Origin: Sipunculus nudus | Lineage: Eukaryota > Annelida > Sipuncula > Golfingiida > Sipunculidae | DNA: 64,000 bases | Direction of reading: 5' to 3' | Assembly: GCA_026874595.1 (NCBI GenBank) | Contig: CM049315.1 | Span: forward strand, 14,285,664 to 14,349,663 | Shown: positions 22,575-34,016 of the stretch, in pieces | Numbering within the stretch: position 1 is the stretch's first letter | Layout of the letters: each line of letters opens with the position of its first letter | Made by a program: the position numbers and the translations under genes | Notes under the pieces: model-generated | Database searches by the model: none | What the model saw: the letters and a program-made list of their open reading frames with translations, nothing else | Told to the model about the DNA's origin: nothing

Positions 22575-23659
22575 AAGACAGACCCATGCGCTGTTACATT
22601 GATTTTTTTTACTGACGTAGACAGACGCACGGATACTGCGATGTTGTTGTCCTGACTGAAATAACGAGCTGACGCACACAGCGGGCTTGTTTTCCTGAGT
22701 GACGTAGACAGACGCATTCACACTGCGGCTTTGATTTCTTGACTAACGTAGATTGACGCATGCACACTGTGGCATAGTTTTAAACACTAACTTAGATGGA
22801 CTTATGCACAGTGCGGGATTTTTTTTCTACACTGACGTAGAAAAACGTATGTACACTGCTGCATGTTTTTTTCTGATTGGCGTAGATGGACGATTCGCTT
22901 TGCAGGCGTACAAACCGACGTTCGTGTTACCTCTGCTGTTTTTTGCAAACGGCAGCGGATGTCGCACTGTTTAAAATTCATTAAGATAAACAATAAATGC
23001 AATATCATTGGTCTGATAACAATTCCGTGCATCTCTGTGTAACCTGGTGTTTATTTTTCCCAAAGAGACCCTTGAAAATGTAACATGAAACGAGGTCTAT
23101 CATGACTGCAGTGTACATCCGCTGGTTAAGGAGCGTAAGTTGGACACATGAACACTGCGATATTGTTTTCCTTACTGACTTAGATGGACGCATCCACACT
23201 GCGGCATTGTTTTCTAAAATGACGTAGACAGAAGCATGCACACTGCGACATTGCTTTCCTGAGTGACGTACATAGACGTATGCACACTGTGGAATCGTCT
23301 TCCTGACCGTCGAGATGAAAGCATGAACAATACAGCACTGTGTTACTGACCGACGTAAACAGACACAAGCACAGTGGGCCATTGTTTTCCACAGTGAAGC
23401 GGATGAACGCAAGCACACTGCGAAATTATTTTCCAGACCTACCTGGATGGACGCATGTACAATGCGATATTGTTTTCCTGATAAGAGCAGAGCGAGGCAT
23501 CCACACTGCCTCATTGGTTTCCTTGATGACGTAGACAGAGATATACGCTGCGGCATAGATTTCCTGAATGACGTATATTCACGCATGCACAATGCGGCCT
23601 TTTTCCAGAATGTTGTAGACAGACACATGCGCGTTCCGGCTTTGTTTACCAGTCTGACG
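22575..23659. repeat. 44-45 bp minisatellite, left part
   Basis: Units of the type TGACGTAGACAGACGCATGC + ACACTGCGGCATTGTTTTCC recur with a spacing of 44, 44, 45 and 45 bp at 22700, 22744, 22788, 22833 and 22878, and continue to 23659. A non-repetitive gap lies at about 22960-23125. Units are diverged from each other, so the array is old. Because the period drifts around a multiple of three and the unit lacks stops, long minus-strand frames arise (23005-23628); I do not regard them as genes. Confidence 0.9.
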
Positions 23660-23663
23660 TTAA

Positions 23664-24958
23664 GGTGGCAGGACTGGTCCCCCCATCTGACCTGACTTTG
23701 TTTCAGTTTTTCCTATGCATTGAACAATCTAATGCTTTAACACCCCCTAAAGTATACTTTTTCTGATAGCTAAGAAAATTCTCTATAGTTTGGTGGTAAT
23801 AAACTTTGCTTCTGAGGAACAGGTTTGAATTTGTAAGAATTTTAATTTAATTTTAATATTTAACAAAAAAAGTTTATTCCAGCACAACTAAAGCAGATAA
23901 AGAAAATCTTCTTAAATAAATCGAAAATTTAGATAATAATCCCCAGGCGTTTTTTTTTGTTTAGTTTAAAAATTAGGATTTTACAGAGTATTTAATTTTG
24001 AAATCTTCACAAATCATTTCATTTTTTACTTTTACCTTAATAAAATCCTTCAAATCTAGTATATATGTAAAATAAAAAAAAAACGCTTTTTAGAAGACAT
24101 ATTAACAATTACATATATCAACTATGGTACGTTTGGGACAAGTAATTACTGAGAAATAACGTTCTAAAGATAAGGTGTTCAGGTAAAATAATGTTTCGAG
24201 GAAATGGCCAAAAACTATATTCGTAGAGAAAATTCGTCCTACGCACGTAACCAACGACAACTACATGTTGACAGTCACATGAATTTGGTCAAGACGGTGG
24301 TTCTTATCAAACCATGCTAAAATAACATGGATTAATTGACTATTTTGCTTTAAAACGTATTAAAACGATAAAAGGTTGTCCTGTCACACCAGCGACTTGT
24401 CAAACACCACGTGCATGGACTTCAGTAGGCGGAACTTTTTTGGCCGAGTGCCAAGGTGCGCTGAGCAACCGTCAACCGGGACCCGCGACTGAACAGGTGC
24501 ATAGCAGGGCCTAATAGGTAACGCAGGAACAAGGGGAGCGGGATCTATGGTCATTCAAGGAGAAAGAAGATTGACTTACTTATCACGGTTTACAAAAGTT
24601 ATAGGTGTTTGGGAGTTGACAATAGAGACGAGTTTATAACGATCATACAAATCTTGCATACACATACAAGTCATATGTGAAATCTGGACTTATTGTTTAT
24701 TGAAGGGAAGAATAGGAAGGCGATGGTTTGTAACATTCATACATCATGCACACACATTCAAGTCACAGAAGGAGCACAATTATCTTATAAGAAGGTTTAT
24801 TTACATGGAATCTATAAATGGCAACAAATTAAACAATCAACAAATTACAGCGTCCAAGAAGGTCTAGAGGTTCACCGCGTAGGCCCCGTGAAAAATAAAA
24901 CGCATAATAAAATAGATATGTCGTATATTCTGATCCAACATTTATTAAATTATATACA

Positions 24959-25004
<46 letters not shown>

Positions 25005-26314
25005 ACCGCCAGAAGTAAGGTTTATATTTTGATACATGCAAAATAAACGTGAATATAAAATTACTAATTTTATAGTTAATACATCCTTGACCCTCACGGT
25101 TTACACAGTTTAGTTTTATAAACCGTTTATATTCACTGTGCGAAACATTATATATTTCAAAACTTTTACGTACCGGACGGATTTCGCCTTTCACTTGCCC
25201 AGGATACTTGGCTCTATCGTATGTCCTTAGTGATAACTGACCTCGTGATAACTGTTTGTACAGTAATTAGTGTCCATTAGTAATTAGTCACTTGATCTTT
25301 CTGGTTGAATGCACATATCCGAAGATGCATCTAATGAAATTGTTGTTACTATATATGATGCCACAAATGCCAAAAATATATAATACAATGAACTTCCACA
25401 TAAATGTAAATTCCATGGTTGCTTCAAGTAGTTTCTCCATGGAAACAGCCTGATTTGTAGGCTGGCCCCTCTTCTTTACGGAACGTGTCAGCCGTCTTCC
25501 TCCGTTTATTTCGTCGTACTTTCCACGAGATCAACAGTTTCTTCATGACAGATCGCACATACAACAGCGGCTGACAATAGCGCGTTCAGTTGATAACACT
25601 GCCAAAGTCGACAGGTGTCGGCCGTTTTTCAAGTGGCATTCGGCATTTGCGTCGTCGGCCCATCGTAGTTTCGTTTGTTTTTTGCGTAATATTTATTAGT
25701 TGCTGTGTTGACAGTATGAATATCATAGACGTTATGGTTGGGATATGAAGCAGCTTTTTATAAAGTAATTTTACGTATCTGTCGATAGGCACAGGATCTA
25801 GCAGAAATAACATGATGTCAAGAGAAAATTTGTGTTTCGGCGTAACAAACCCGACAAAAGACAGAAAGGCCAAAGACACTAACAGATCATTCACAAGGAC
25901 GGGTTTGTCTTCACACTAATTAGCTAGAGTTAGGGTTGCTCTCCAACGCTTATCAGCTGTATGCTCAGCTAATTAGATTGGGCTATCAAACGTCGACCGT
26001 CAGTTCTTGCCACCTCGTGCACGGAGGTACTTGCCCAATGCAGTAATAAAACACTGGCACCTGGCGATTGGCTGAATGACCCAGGTAAGGGCTGGGGGCA
26101 GAGTGAATGACAGGCCTGTGGCGAGCTGGAGTTAGTTTACAAACACCCTGTCAACATATCTTGGTGTTTACTGAATAGAAATTCCCCTTTCCACAAAATG
26201 CAACCGGCGACCCAAAATATGCTCAGCAGCATTAGATCCGCCCAGTATTCAATATTACGTATACCTTTTATTGAAAAAACGCCAATTTTTAGGATTTTGA
26301 CCAGTCCTGCTACC
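23664..26314. mobile_element. TTAA-flanked TIR transposon, non-autonomous, 2651 bp
   Basis: Left end GGTGGCAGGACTGGTC (23664-23679) and right end GACCAGTCCTGCTACC (26299-26314) are inverted repeats with one mismatch in 16. TTAA flanks both sides (23660-23663 and 26315-26318). It splits the 44-bp minisatellite, which resumes on the other side in the same orientation. A TTAA target is the signature of piggyBac-type and a few other superfamilies; no transposase is recognisable inside, so the family is inference. The interior holds a (TA)n tract at about 24962-25002 and an unrecognised 102-codon minus frame at 25586-25894. Confidence 0.8.
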
Positions 26315-26318
26315 TTAA

Positions 26319-26945
26319 CTGACGCAAGCAAACCGCGGTATTATATTCCAGAGTGACGTGGAAAGTCGCATGCACACAGCGATATTGTTTTCCTGACTGA
26401 TGTAGAAAGAATCATGCATAATGCGGCATTGTTTTCTAGACTGACGAATACAGCTGTATGCACACTGGCACTGTTTTCCAGACTGACGTAAAGAGACGCA
26501 TACGCACTGACGCTTTGTTTCCCTGTCAAATGTGAACAGATTATATTCCAGAGTGTAAGTGGATAGTCGCATGGACACAGCGGCATTATATTCCTGAATG
26601 ACGTAGATACACGCATGCACAACGCGGCATTGTTTACCAGACTGACATAGATGGATGCATGCACACCGCAGCATTTTTTCCTGATTGACGTAGACAGACG
26701 CATGCTTAATGTTGCTTTTTCCAGTGACAGCGTAGAATGACGCCTGCACGCTGCGGCATTGTTTTCCGGATTGACGCAGACTGACGGATGCATAATGCTG
26801 TTTTTTTTCCGCGACAGACGTAGGTCGACGCATGTACACTGCGGCATTTTTTTTTGCTGATTGACGTAGACTGCCGCCTCCACAATGCTGCCATATCCAG
26901 TGACTGACGTAGATTGACGCATGGACACTGCTGCAAGATATACCA
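26319..26945. repeat. 44-45 bp minisatellite, right part
   Basis: The same units as 22575-23659 continue for about 14 copies. Two overlapping long minus-strand frames (26315-26839 and 26341-26946) in different phases both read through the array, which argues for an absence of stops in the unit rather than for coding. Confidence 0.9.
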
Positions 26946-26949
26946 TATT

Positions 26950-28328
26950 TGACGTAATCAGCGCCCTGGGCGTTCTCTAAATTGAATTTTTCTAAATATT
27001 TTATACACTAAAAAGCGCCCCTCCCCAACCGACATTTGCCAACATCCAAAGTGCGTTAAGATCCTCTAAGACTGCAGCTTGTGTAAAAGTGTTTGACTTT
27101 ACAGCACACACACGGCAATTTAGAAAATAAAAGATCTGTCAAGTTGTGAAAAAATAATAAATCCAAGCGGTACCGATTTGCAGTCCATTTTAATTTGTGT
27201 TTGTGTGTGTGCGAGTGCAAGATTTGTATGAATAACAACAGTTCGAGATTTCTTTTGCAGGTGAAGAGGAATTATAAAGACTTTGCTCAATGTTGATTTT
27301 TCGTTTCAAATTTAGGTTTCAGTTAAAAATGAATACAGAAGAGCCGTACCGAAATCCATTGTCATGCATGTTGCTTTGAGCATCCCGATTAACCCCTGAC
27401 CCTTGACCTCGTCGTGTTGTGGAATTAACGTCCCCAATTCTTCGCTGCTGTTAAACCCAAAGCCGCAGGTCATTTCCGTGGTTGATTCGACAGGTTTCAT
27501 GCCTATTGTTGTAATTAGGTCACGTTTACGTTTGTCGCTCCCGAAACAAGGAAGGTACTTGCTTCCAGTCGTTTTCAATGACAGTGAACAATACGTAGGG
27601 GGACGCATATAATTACCCGTATATAGAATCATTCATATAAAGCGCGGGAGTACGATACACGCGTGTCAGAATTCCCGGTTAACGGTTCTTGCAGCGATAG
27701 CAGTCTGTGCAAGCCGGGTAGCTTATATCTTTATGTCATATATACCAATGTATTATACAACTGTCACATTAAACTGCCAAGATTAATAAAGGTTGATCTG
27801 ACTGTGCAACCTGTTGACCACTGATGATTTGAAAATGGTCAATTTGGGCATTATTTCAGCTGTAATTAGCTTCACGGCACGTCCATTGACACAGGCGGGT
27901 AAGAGTTTGAAAGACGTCTTCACTTTTTCTTTACTATTATTTAAGAGACAACATATTATCTATGAGATATAAAATAGAACAAGTAAATATATTTGATGGA
28001 ATGGTACATTAACATACGTACCTGAATTCCACGAGGATTATCATCGTCTCCTGACAGACCTTGCATAAGGCAGTGGTGGCGATGGACAAAAATATGTCCC
28101 TATACATACGAAATATCTGTCAATTGTTTTATATGTATAATTTACATCCACATACGTAACCTTGAATTCAACGAGGATTATCATCGTTAGGGGACAGACT
28201 AACACAAAAGAGCGGTGGCGGTCAGTCATTCAGCCGGCATATGGACAAAATACATATTTACTCTTTTATAACAATATTATTTCAAAGAACATATAAATTT
28301 TGAGAAATAACAAACACCAAGTAAATAT
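26950..28328. repeat. Segmental duplication C, copy 2
   Basis: Counterpart of 4855-6070. The duplication resumes after the solo LTR at 29083 and continues to about 29160. It contains the same TATAAAGCGCGG-type and GGTTAACGGTTCTTGCA segments. A short internal repeat of the ACGAGGATTATCATCGT segment occurs at about 28030 and 28170. No gene is seen. Confidence 0.8.
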
Positions 28329-29082
28329 TGTTACATGTATCTGTATATATCGCGCCTGGCGTTCTGATTTGTGTAAGGCTCAAGCCCTGGGCGTTGCTAT
28401 GGCGTTTAGAGATACAACGCTCGGTGAACTCCGTACTGATTGAAACCTGGCGCGAAGAGACACAGCGTTCTTTGTTCTTTATGTTTCAGGTCTGTTCATT
28501 TGCGTATGTATTGTTCTTCGGAATTTTTCATTTCTAGTATTTTCGGATGAGAAGCTATAAATTAGGGACTGTGTTTATGGCAGAGAGGGGAAAACCAGCA
28601 AGCACCAAGACCGTTAACTTCTCGTCAGTTTTGGGACCCTACCGATAATTGCAGTGGCGTCAGATATTTAACGGACTTAATACAGATTTATTACGGACTG
28701 TCTCCAGTTTGCCTTTTGATTGTTACTATATACGTGGATTATTGGTTTTAAGGGACTTTTTGAGCTGTGACAGTGGTGGTATCCAGATATCAAAGCCTAG
28801 GATCCGGACACTCTGGTACTGTACATTTTTATTTGTTATACTGTGTAATTGTATTGATTAAGTGTATTGTAATGTTAGAAGTTTTTGTATTGTTGTAAGT
28901 TAGAATGTTTTAAGGAGTCAATTTTAATTGTTTGTTGACCAAACAACATTGACTTCACTAATCATGCCCCTAGACATTTCACGCTGCCTAACGCTGTGTT
29001 ACAGAATCTGATTTTATCATCTCCGTAACAAAATCTATGCTCGTCACGACTATGTGATCTGTTGTTATTAGGTTCCGTTACA
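28329..29082 (+). mobile_element. Solo LTR candidate, family S, plus orientation
   Basis: 754 bp starting TGTTACATG and ending TTCCGTTACA, flanked by ATAT on both sides (28325-28328 and 29083-29086). The paralogous sequence in duplication C copy 1 (near 6060-6080) runs from AAGTAAATAT into ATTGCATAATACATCCAC without this insert, which fixes both edges independently. It has a TATAAATT near 28556 that could be the LTR promoter. No internal coding part is present, as expected after LTR-LTR recombination. LTR class is not determined. Confidence 0.75.
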
Positions 29083-29236
29083 ATATATTTCATTGCATGG
29101 TGCATCCACACACGTACCTGAATTCAGGTCACCCGATCAACATTGCCACCTGCAGGGTCGACCCTCGGCCAAGACAATATAAGCACTCTCGATAGCATGT
29201 TTTGTTCAAGGCATGCAACCTCATTAGAATGGTATG

Positions 29237-29292
<56 letters not shown>

Positions 29293-29734
29293 TATATGTT
29301 ATGTAATGTATACAGTTACACTGAAAACATAGGGTTGCCAAATCGACAACTTTAGAGTGTCAAATGGGTGTACCTAAAACAACAACCTAGGTTGTCAAAA
29401 CTTTAATTTGACAACCCTCTAGGGTTGTTAAAAGGGTTGTCAAATGTTTGCCGTGACAACATATGGGTAGTCATGGACCTGTCAGGTTCATTCGTATTCA
29501 CTCTTTCTTTCTCTCTCTCTCCCTCTCTCTCTCTCTCTCAATATATATATATATAATAATAATAATAACAGACATTTTGAAGTAGAACATATATTTATTA
29601 AAACCAAGTGGTCGTGTAACTTGTGATATGTGTATTTGTCTGCAACAGTTTTACGACTGATTATTCCTTACAATGTGGACAGGGTTCTGTCTGAGTGTGT
29701 TTCTGTGTTCACATAAAGAGTAAAAGTGTAGCTT
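29083..29734. other. Duplication C tail, microsatellites and foldback
   Basis: 29083-29160 is the end of duplication C. (TA)n lies at 29239-29292. At 29330-29465 the motif GTTGTCAAA and its complement TTTGACAAC recur at least six times, with a hairpin-capable pair AGGTTGTCAAA/TTTGACAACCC at about 29392-29426. A CT-rich microsatellite lies at 29505-29540. No gene was recognised. Confidence 0.55.
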
Positions 29735-30717
29735 TATTATATCGTCATCCATCTCGGCTTCCTCTCTAGCAAGTAGTTTACCACTCCAAAGTTGGGTTCA
29801 TGGCTACCCGCGTGACGAGCATATAGCTCTCTCTTTATTTTTTGCTTCTGTACTTGAACACTAGACTTGCCCTGGTCCCTCCTTCTACTCGGGGTTACAA
29901 ATCTGTAACGAAGATGTTTTCTCCAGAGTCGGAGTGTCTGAAAATACAAAATAAAATGTAAAATTCCATGAAAAAACACATTTTATGCGACAGAGTTTGG
30001 TGCAGGATTTTGTGAACATTGAATCACAGCTTATATGACTGAATATGTCATCCTGATAATTTTTATTTTAGATTCTACATTGGAGGTGTACTTTATATAA
30101 TATTCATATTGGAGAGTTAGTTCCTGAGATTAAGGAGTCCGCCTCCCATTCATCTCCAAAAAATATGTGCCTTCAATAATGCTAAATAAAAAACTTAAGC
30201 AAGAAACAGTGGCATGTGAAATGTTACCTGAAAATGTTCATTATACATGTAGTTATAAATGGGATTCATTGTTATAGAGTCACTTACCACATGTTCATTT
30301 GCAAAAAATCCATCCACATGGCTCAACAGGGCCTCAGGTACGTCTGTGTACTAGTTGTCAGGTGTAGGGTAGCTGCAGGAGTAAAAGGATGTATTGACAA
30401 CTTGTATAATCATGTTCACACACACACACACACATATATATATAAAATTACAAATTTGTTATACTGGGTTTAGGTCTAGTAGAAAACCAAAATCATTTAT
30501 CAATCAGTGGCTCGAAGTTGATTCATATGTTGGGCACATAATTGCAATTTCGATTAATATAGGACTACTGACAACTTAGAGCAATAAGCCAGGGTGACAA
30601 TAATATTAGTACTATACCAAACATTTACAACATATGGAATATTAGGTCTTCATTGAATTTACATGAAGTTTATTTGTTTATATACTTGTCATATCCTTGA
30701 ATGTTCTATTTACATTA

Positions 30718-30777
<60 letters not shown>

Positions 30778-31496
30778 ATGTTCAGCAGAATTAATTAATA
30801 GTTACCTGGCAGGTCGTGCGATTCTCCAATGTCAACTAGCTGTATTCTCCTTCTCCATGCTCATTGGTCCAGGAATAGACACTACAAAATATTTGAAAAA
30901 TACATTTACTACACAGAGGACCATGACCATTGGGAATGTAATTATTACATATGAAAATTAAACCTTACACATTATGTTTGTGTGTGTGTGTACTGAACCT
31001 GCTGTATTATGTTACAATCATACTGTAAAGACTCAGGAGTACACATTACACCAAATTTTGATAGTTTTTAATGAACATACATTTAGCTTTACTAATAGGT
31101 GTATTTTCGCCTACTTGGTTACGTTATATGAAGTTAACAGAACCTGTTGTAGCCACTTTCAAAATTAGCCATCTACAATATAGTTTATATACAGATCATA
31201 ATACATAGCCCCCCCCCCCCCACTATACAAAATTCAACATACCGAACTTGACTGTCACTCAGACGACAAACACTATGTGGTTCATTGTTTAGCAATTTTG
31301 ACACAGCTAAAGTATTAAAATTAGTGCCTGTTCTTAACAAATTACTCATTTTTCAGAAACAGCAATTTATATAATTGACCTACTCACCGGCTGAATTGAC
31401 TGGCTATCACTCGACAGTACCTTGTATACGATGCACTGAAATCGCTTGGGCTAGGAAGACGACGATGATTGTTGAGAAGACTGCAAAACGATCCAT
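29735..31496 (-). other. Possible spliced minus-strand transcript, unknown
   Basis: Four segments on minus have good splice sites: exon a up to 31388 (donor GTGAGT) with a 29-codon ORF from 31496 that begins like a signal peptide (MDRFAVFSTIIVVFLAQ); exon b 30881-30806 (acceptor TTTTGTAG, donor GTAACT); exon c 30372-30288 (acceptor CTCCTGCAG, donor GTAAGT); exon d from 29937 (acceptor GTATTTTCAG). Exon d is open for 66 codons with a basic composition, in phase with the end of exon c. Exon b has stops in every frame, so one protein cannot cross all four. It may be a long non-coding RNA, two genes, or chance. No homology recognised. Confidence 0.3.
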
Positions 31497-31894
31497 ACTA
31501 ACTTATACTATCACATGCTGAATTAATGTAACACTTGTACACATGCAAATGGCACGTTTACATAAAGCGCAGCATTTTGTGCACGTGCATTCAACCGTGA
31601 CCTAGTTCCGGCCCATGCAGTCCGCGAGGTATCCCATATCCGGCCCGGCTCACGCGTGGTCAGCGTGCGTCCTTGTCCAACCTGCCTGCCGCGCTCAAGG
31701 CCTGACACTTCACGGAGGGTCACCATGCACTCCCCTGGGGCAGTTCAGTGCTGTTTTATGACAACCATAGCCATCTCCACCCTCCAACGCCCCGTTTGGG
31801 GGGTCATAATTGGGTGATTCGACTCCCCAACGTTTTCAGTGTAGTTTTTTCTTCGTGTACTACACATCTGTTCCGTGAGTACAGCTGAACAGTC
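31497..31894. other. CpG-richer stretch left of the LTR element
   Basis: 31560-31740 is noticeably richer in G, C and CpG than its surroundings and lies just upstream of the possible minus-strand transcript, so it could be its promoter. The open frame 31523-31726 on minus is probably a by-product of composition. Confidence 0.3.
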
Positions 31895-32889
31895 TGTAAA
31901 GATTCGGGCTCAATAGTATAATGAAAATAGTTAAATTATAGTTTTTTTTCTAGAATATTGCAGCTATGATAGGTGTATCCATAAACACGGATAACACAGT
32001 GTTTAATTGATCGTAATGTTAATGCATGCACGTGCTCTCTCCTGATAATGATCTTAGTACCGAGCGACATTTATCCAATGCAACATTAATGCCCTGATAT
32101 ATAGATTATGCCCATTATTGTGCTCTTTGTTATAGTTAATTATGGCTCTGATATTGTTATTGTTAATACTTACAATAATATTAAAATTAATAATATTAGT
32201 ATAATTACAGGTACGCGCAACCTTGTTCACAGTTTTATATTTCTCATACCAGTATATCTCTTATAGTTTGCACGATTACATGGGTAAAGTAGCAGCTTAA
32301 TTCTTATATCACCTACTATCGGTCATGACAGGTGTCACATCTATATGTTTGTCGGGACGCTCTGAGTTGCCCAATTCTAATCAGACATCGCCTTTGTAAA
32401 TTCAGATCATACGCCGCATATCTAAAAGCTGAACTCTAAACGACCCCGCACCTGTGGGGGTTATCCAAGCAGAGCAAATACTCGCCCAGGGCGACCGTGA
32501 TCGTGGCATCCCGACAAATAGATAGACCCCAGTCAGTTATGATAAGAGTCACTCATGCAGGTATCAGCTGTCTGGTTACGTCATACATCGCCGTAGGTTT
32601 TCTATAGCTATATTACGAGGTCAAACAACCGGGACCGTCCTATAATTGGCCACCGGACTCCCCTCCCCGCTTTCCCCATGTGGATGGGACTCCGCAGATA
32701 TCGGCCAATTATGGGGCGAGCGAGGTTGATTGACTCTATGCTAATGATGTACTGTTTTACAAGAGAGACTAAAAGGAGAGGGCATATTGTTGAGAGGTTG
32801 AGTTTTTCTGTATGGAGTATTTTGAATAAGAATAAACGTGCGGTGAACCTTACACAACGTCTCCATTTTCTGTGCGCCCAAACCTTACA
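31895..32889 (+). repeat. Left LTR (995 bp)
   Basis: Starts TGTAAAGATTCGG and ends CCAAACCTTACA, so the ends are TG...CA with a short TGTAA/TTACA inverted repeat. By eye it differs from the right LTR at about 30 positions, or roughly 3%. It contains an AATAAACG near 32831 that may serve as the polyadenylation signal. Confidence 0.9.
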
Positions 32890-32892
32890 CTG

Positions 32893-33885
32893 ATGACGCG
32901 TGCCAGTTCTTCTGATGGTCAGATATCACGCTACCTACACGCCATGGATGCCCAACAGTTTAACCATTTAACTGAAGGACTAATAAAATTCGAACAAGCT
33001 AGGGAACGTGAACTCACAAGAATCCGTCGGGAGGAGCACCGCCTGCAACTGAACAGGTTAGTGGAACGCTCATCAATATTCTCAGGTTCGACACCAACGG
33101 CATTTCGTACATGGACTAAAGAAGTTGAAAGAGCTCGACATTATACAGATTCTAATGCAGACATTGTACCAATAGCCTTACGCACGTGCACAGGAGTCTT
33201 ACCGGATGAGTTAGAACGTTACCTGACAGAGAGGGCGCAAGCCCAAGATCCCCAACGAAACCGCTTAGACACGCCCTGGTTAGATGATGGCATGAGACAA
33301 CACAGTAACGAAACATTAGCTGGGTTTATTCGCCGCTTCCGGGAAGCCGCCCTAGCTGCCTACCCGAGGCACGCAACAAATGAAGACCAGACACGACTCC
33401 TCCTAAAAGCTTACGCCAGGGGTCTCCGTTCGGCTCACCTCGCACGTCGACTGGTAGCTGAAGGTCGTCCGATCACGCTGGAAGCGGCATTTTAGCTGAC
33501 AACATCCTACGAAGCTCGGAAAATCGCGTATGCACGCCTTAGGCGAGAGGAAGAGCCAATGGATGTTTCGACTATCAACAACGCACCAGCAGCGGTAAGT
33601 CCTGTTTTGCTTGATCGCCTCAAATCAATAGAGCACTCATTAGCCAGCCTGACCATGTCCACCCCGCCATTTATATCATCAGTATCTTATCCCACCAACA
33701 AGCATCTAGTCTCTGATAACAAACGCCAACAATGCCAAAAGGTAGGTCATTTAGCCCGTAATTGTCGCCTCCGCCAACAAAAAACACCCTCCATACAACA
33801 AAACCACCCCAGTCCTCGCCCACGTAAAGCTTGGCAAGCTGTTAACCCTAACCAACCCAAAACATCCACCAGAGCCCAAATATAA
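32893..33885 (+). pseudogene. gag-like capsid/nucleocapsid region
   Basis: The frame starts MTRASSSDG at 32893, followed by a helical, Arg/Glu-rich segment and a capsid-like domain with TAFRTWTKEVE, ETLAGFIRRFREAALAAYP and LLLKAYARGLRS. A TAG at 33493-33495 interrupts it; translation in the same frame resumes and ends near 33885. The nucleocapsid zinc knuckle near 33736 reads C-x4-H-x4-C with the first Cys of the usual CCHC replaced by Arg. Gag would form the particle and bind element RNA. The two defects make it non-functional. Confidence 0.8.
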
Positions 33886-34016
33886 GCGGCCGATCCACCA
33901 GCCACAACTCCGAGACCCCTAGATGCACGCGAGCAGGTTAACACGCTACACCCTACCAATCCCTTCCATAATTTAAACTAATTAGGGCCACAGACGCGTT
34001 TCCGGCACGCCCCCAT

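Noticed and set aside
23005-23628. 207-codon minus-strand frame and similar ones at 26315-26946
   Set aside because: They run through a 44-45 bp minisatellite and are open in more than one phase. No start context, splice sites or domain support coding.
22575-26945. CRISPR-like array
   Set aside because: Units are diverged tandem copies without unique spacers, in a eukaryotic context.
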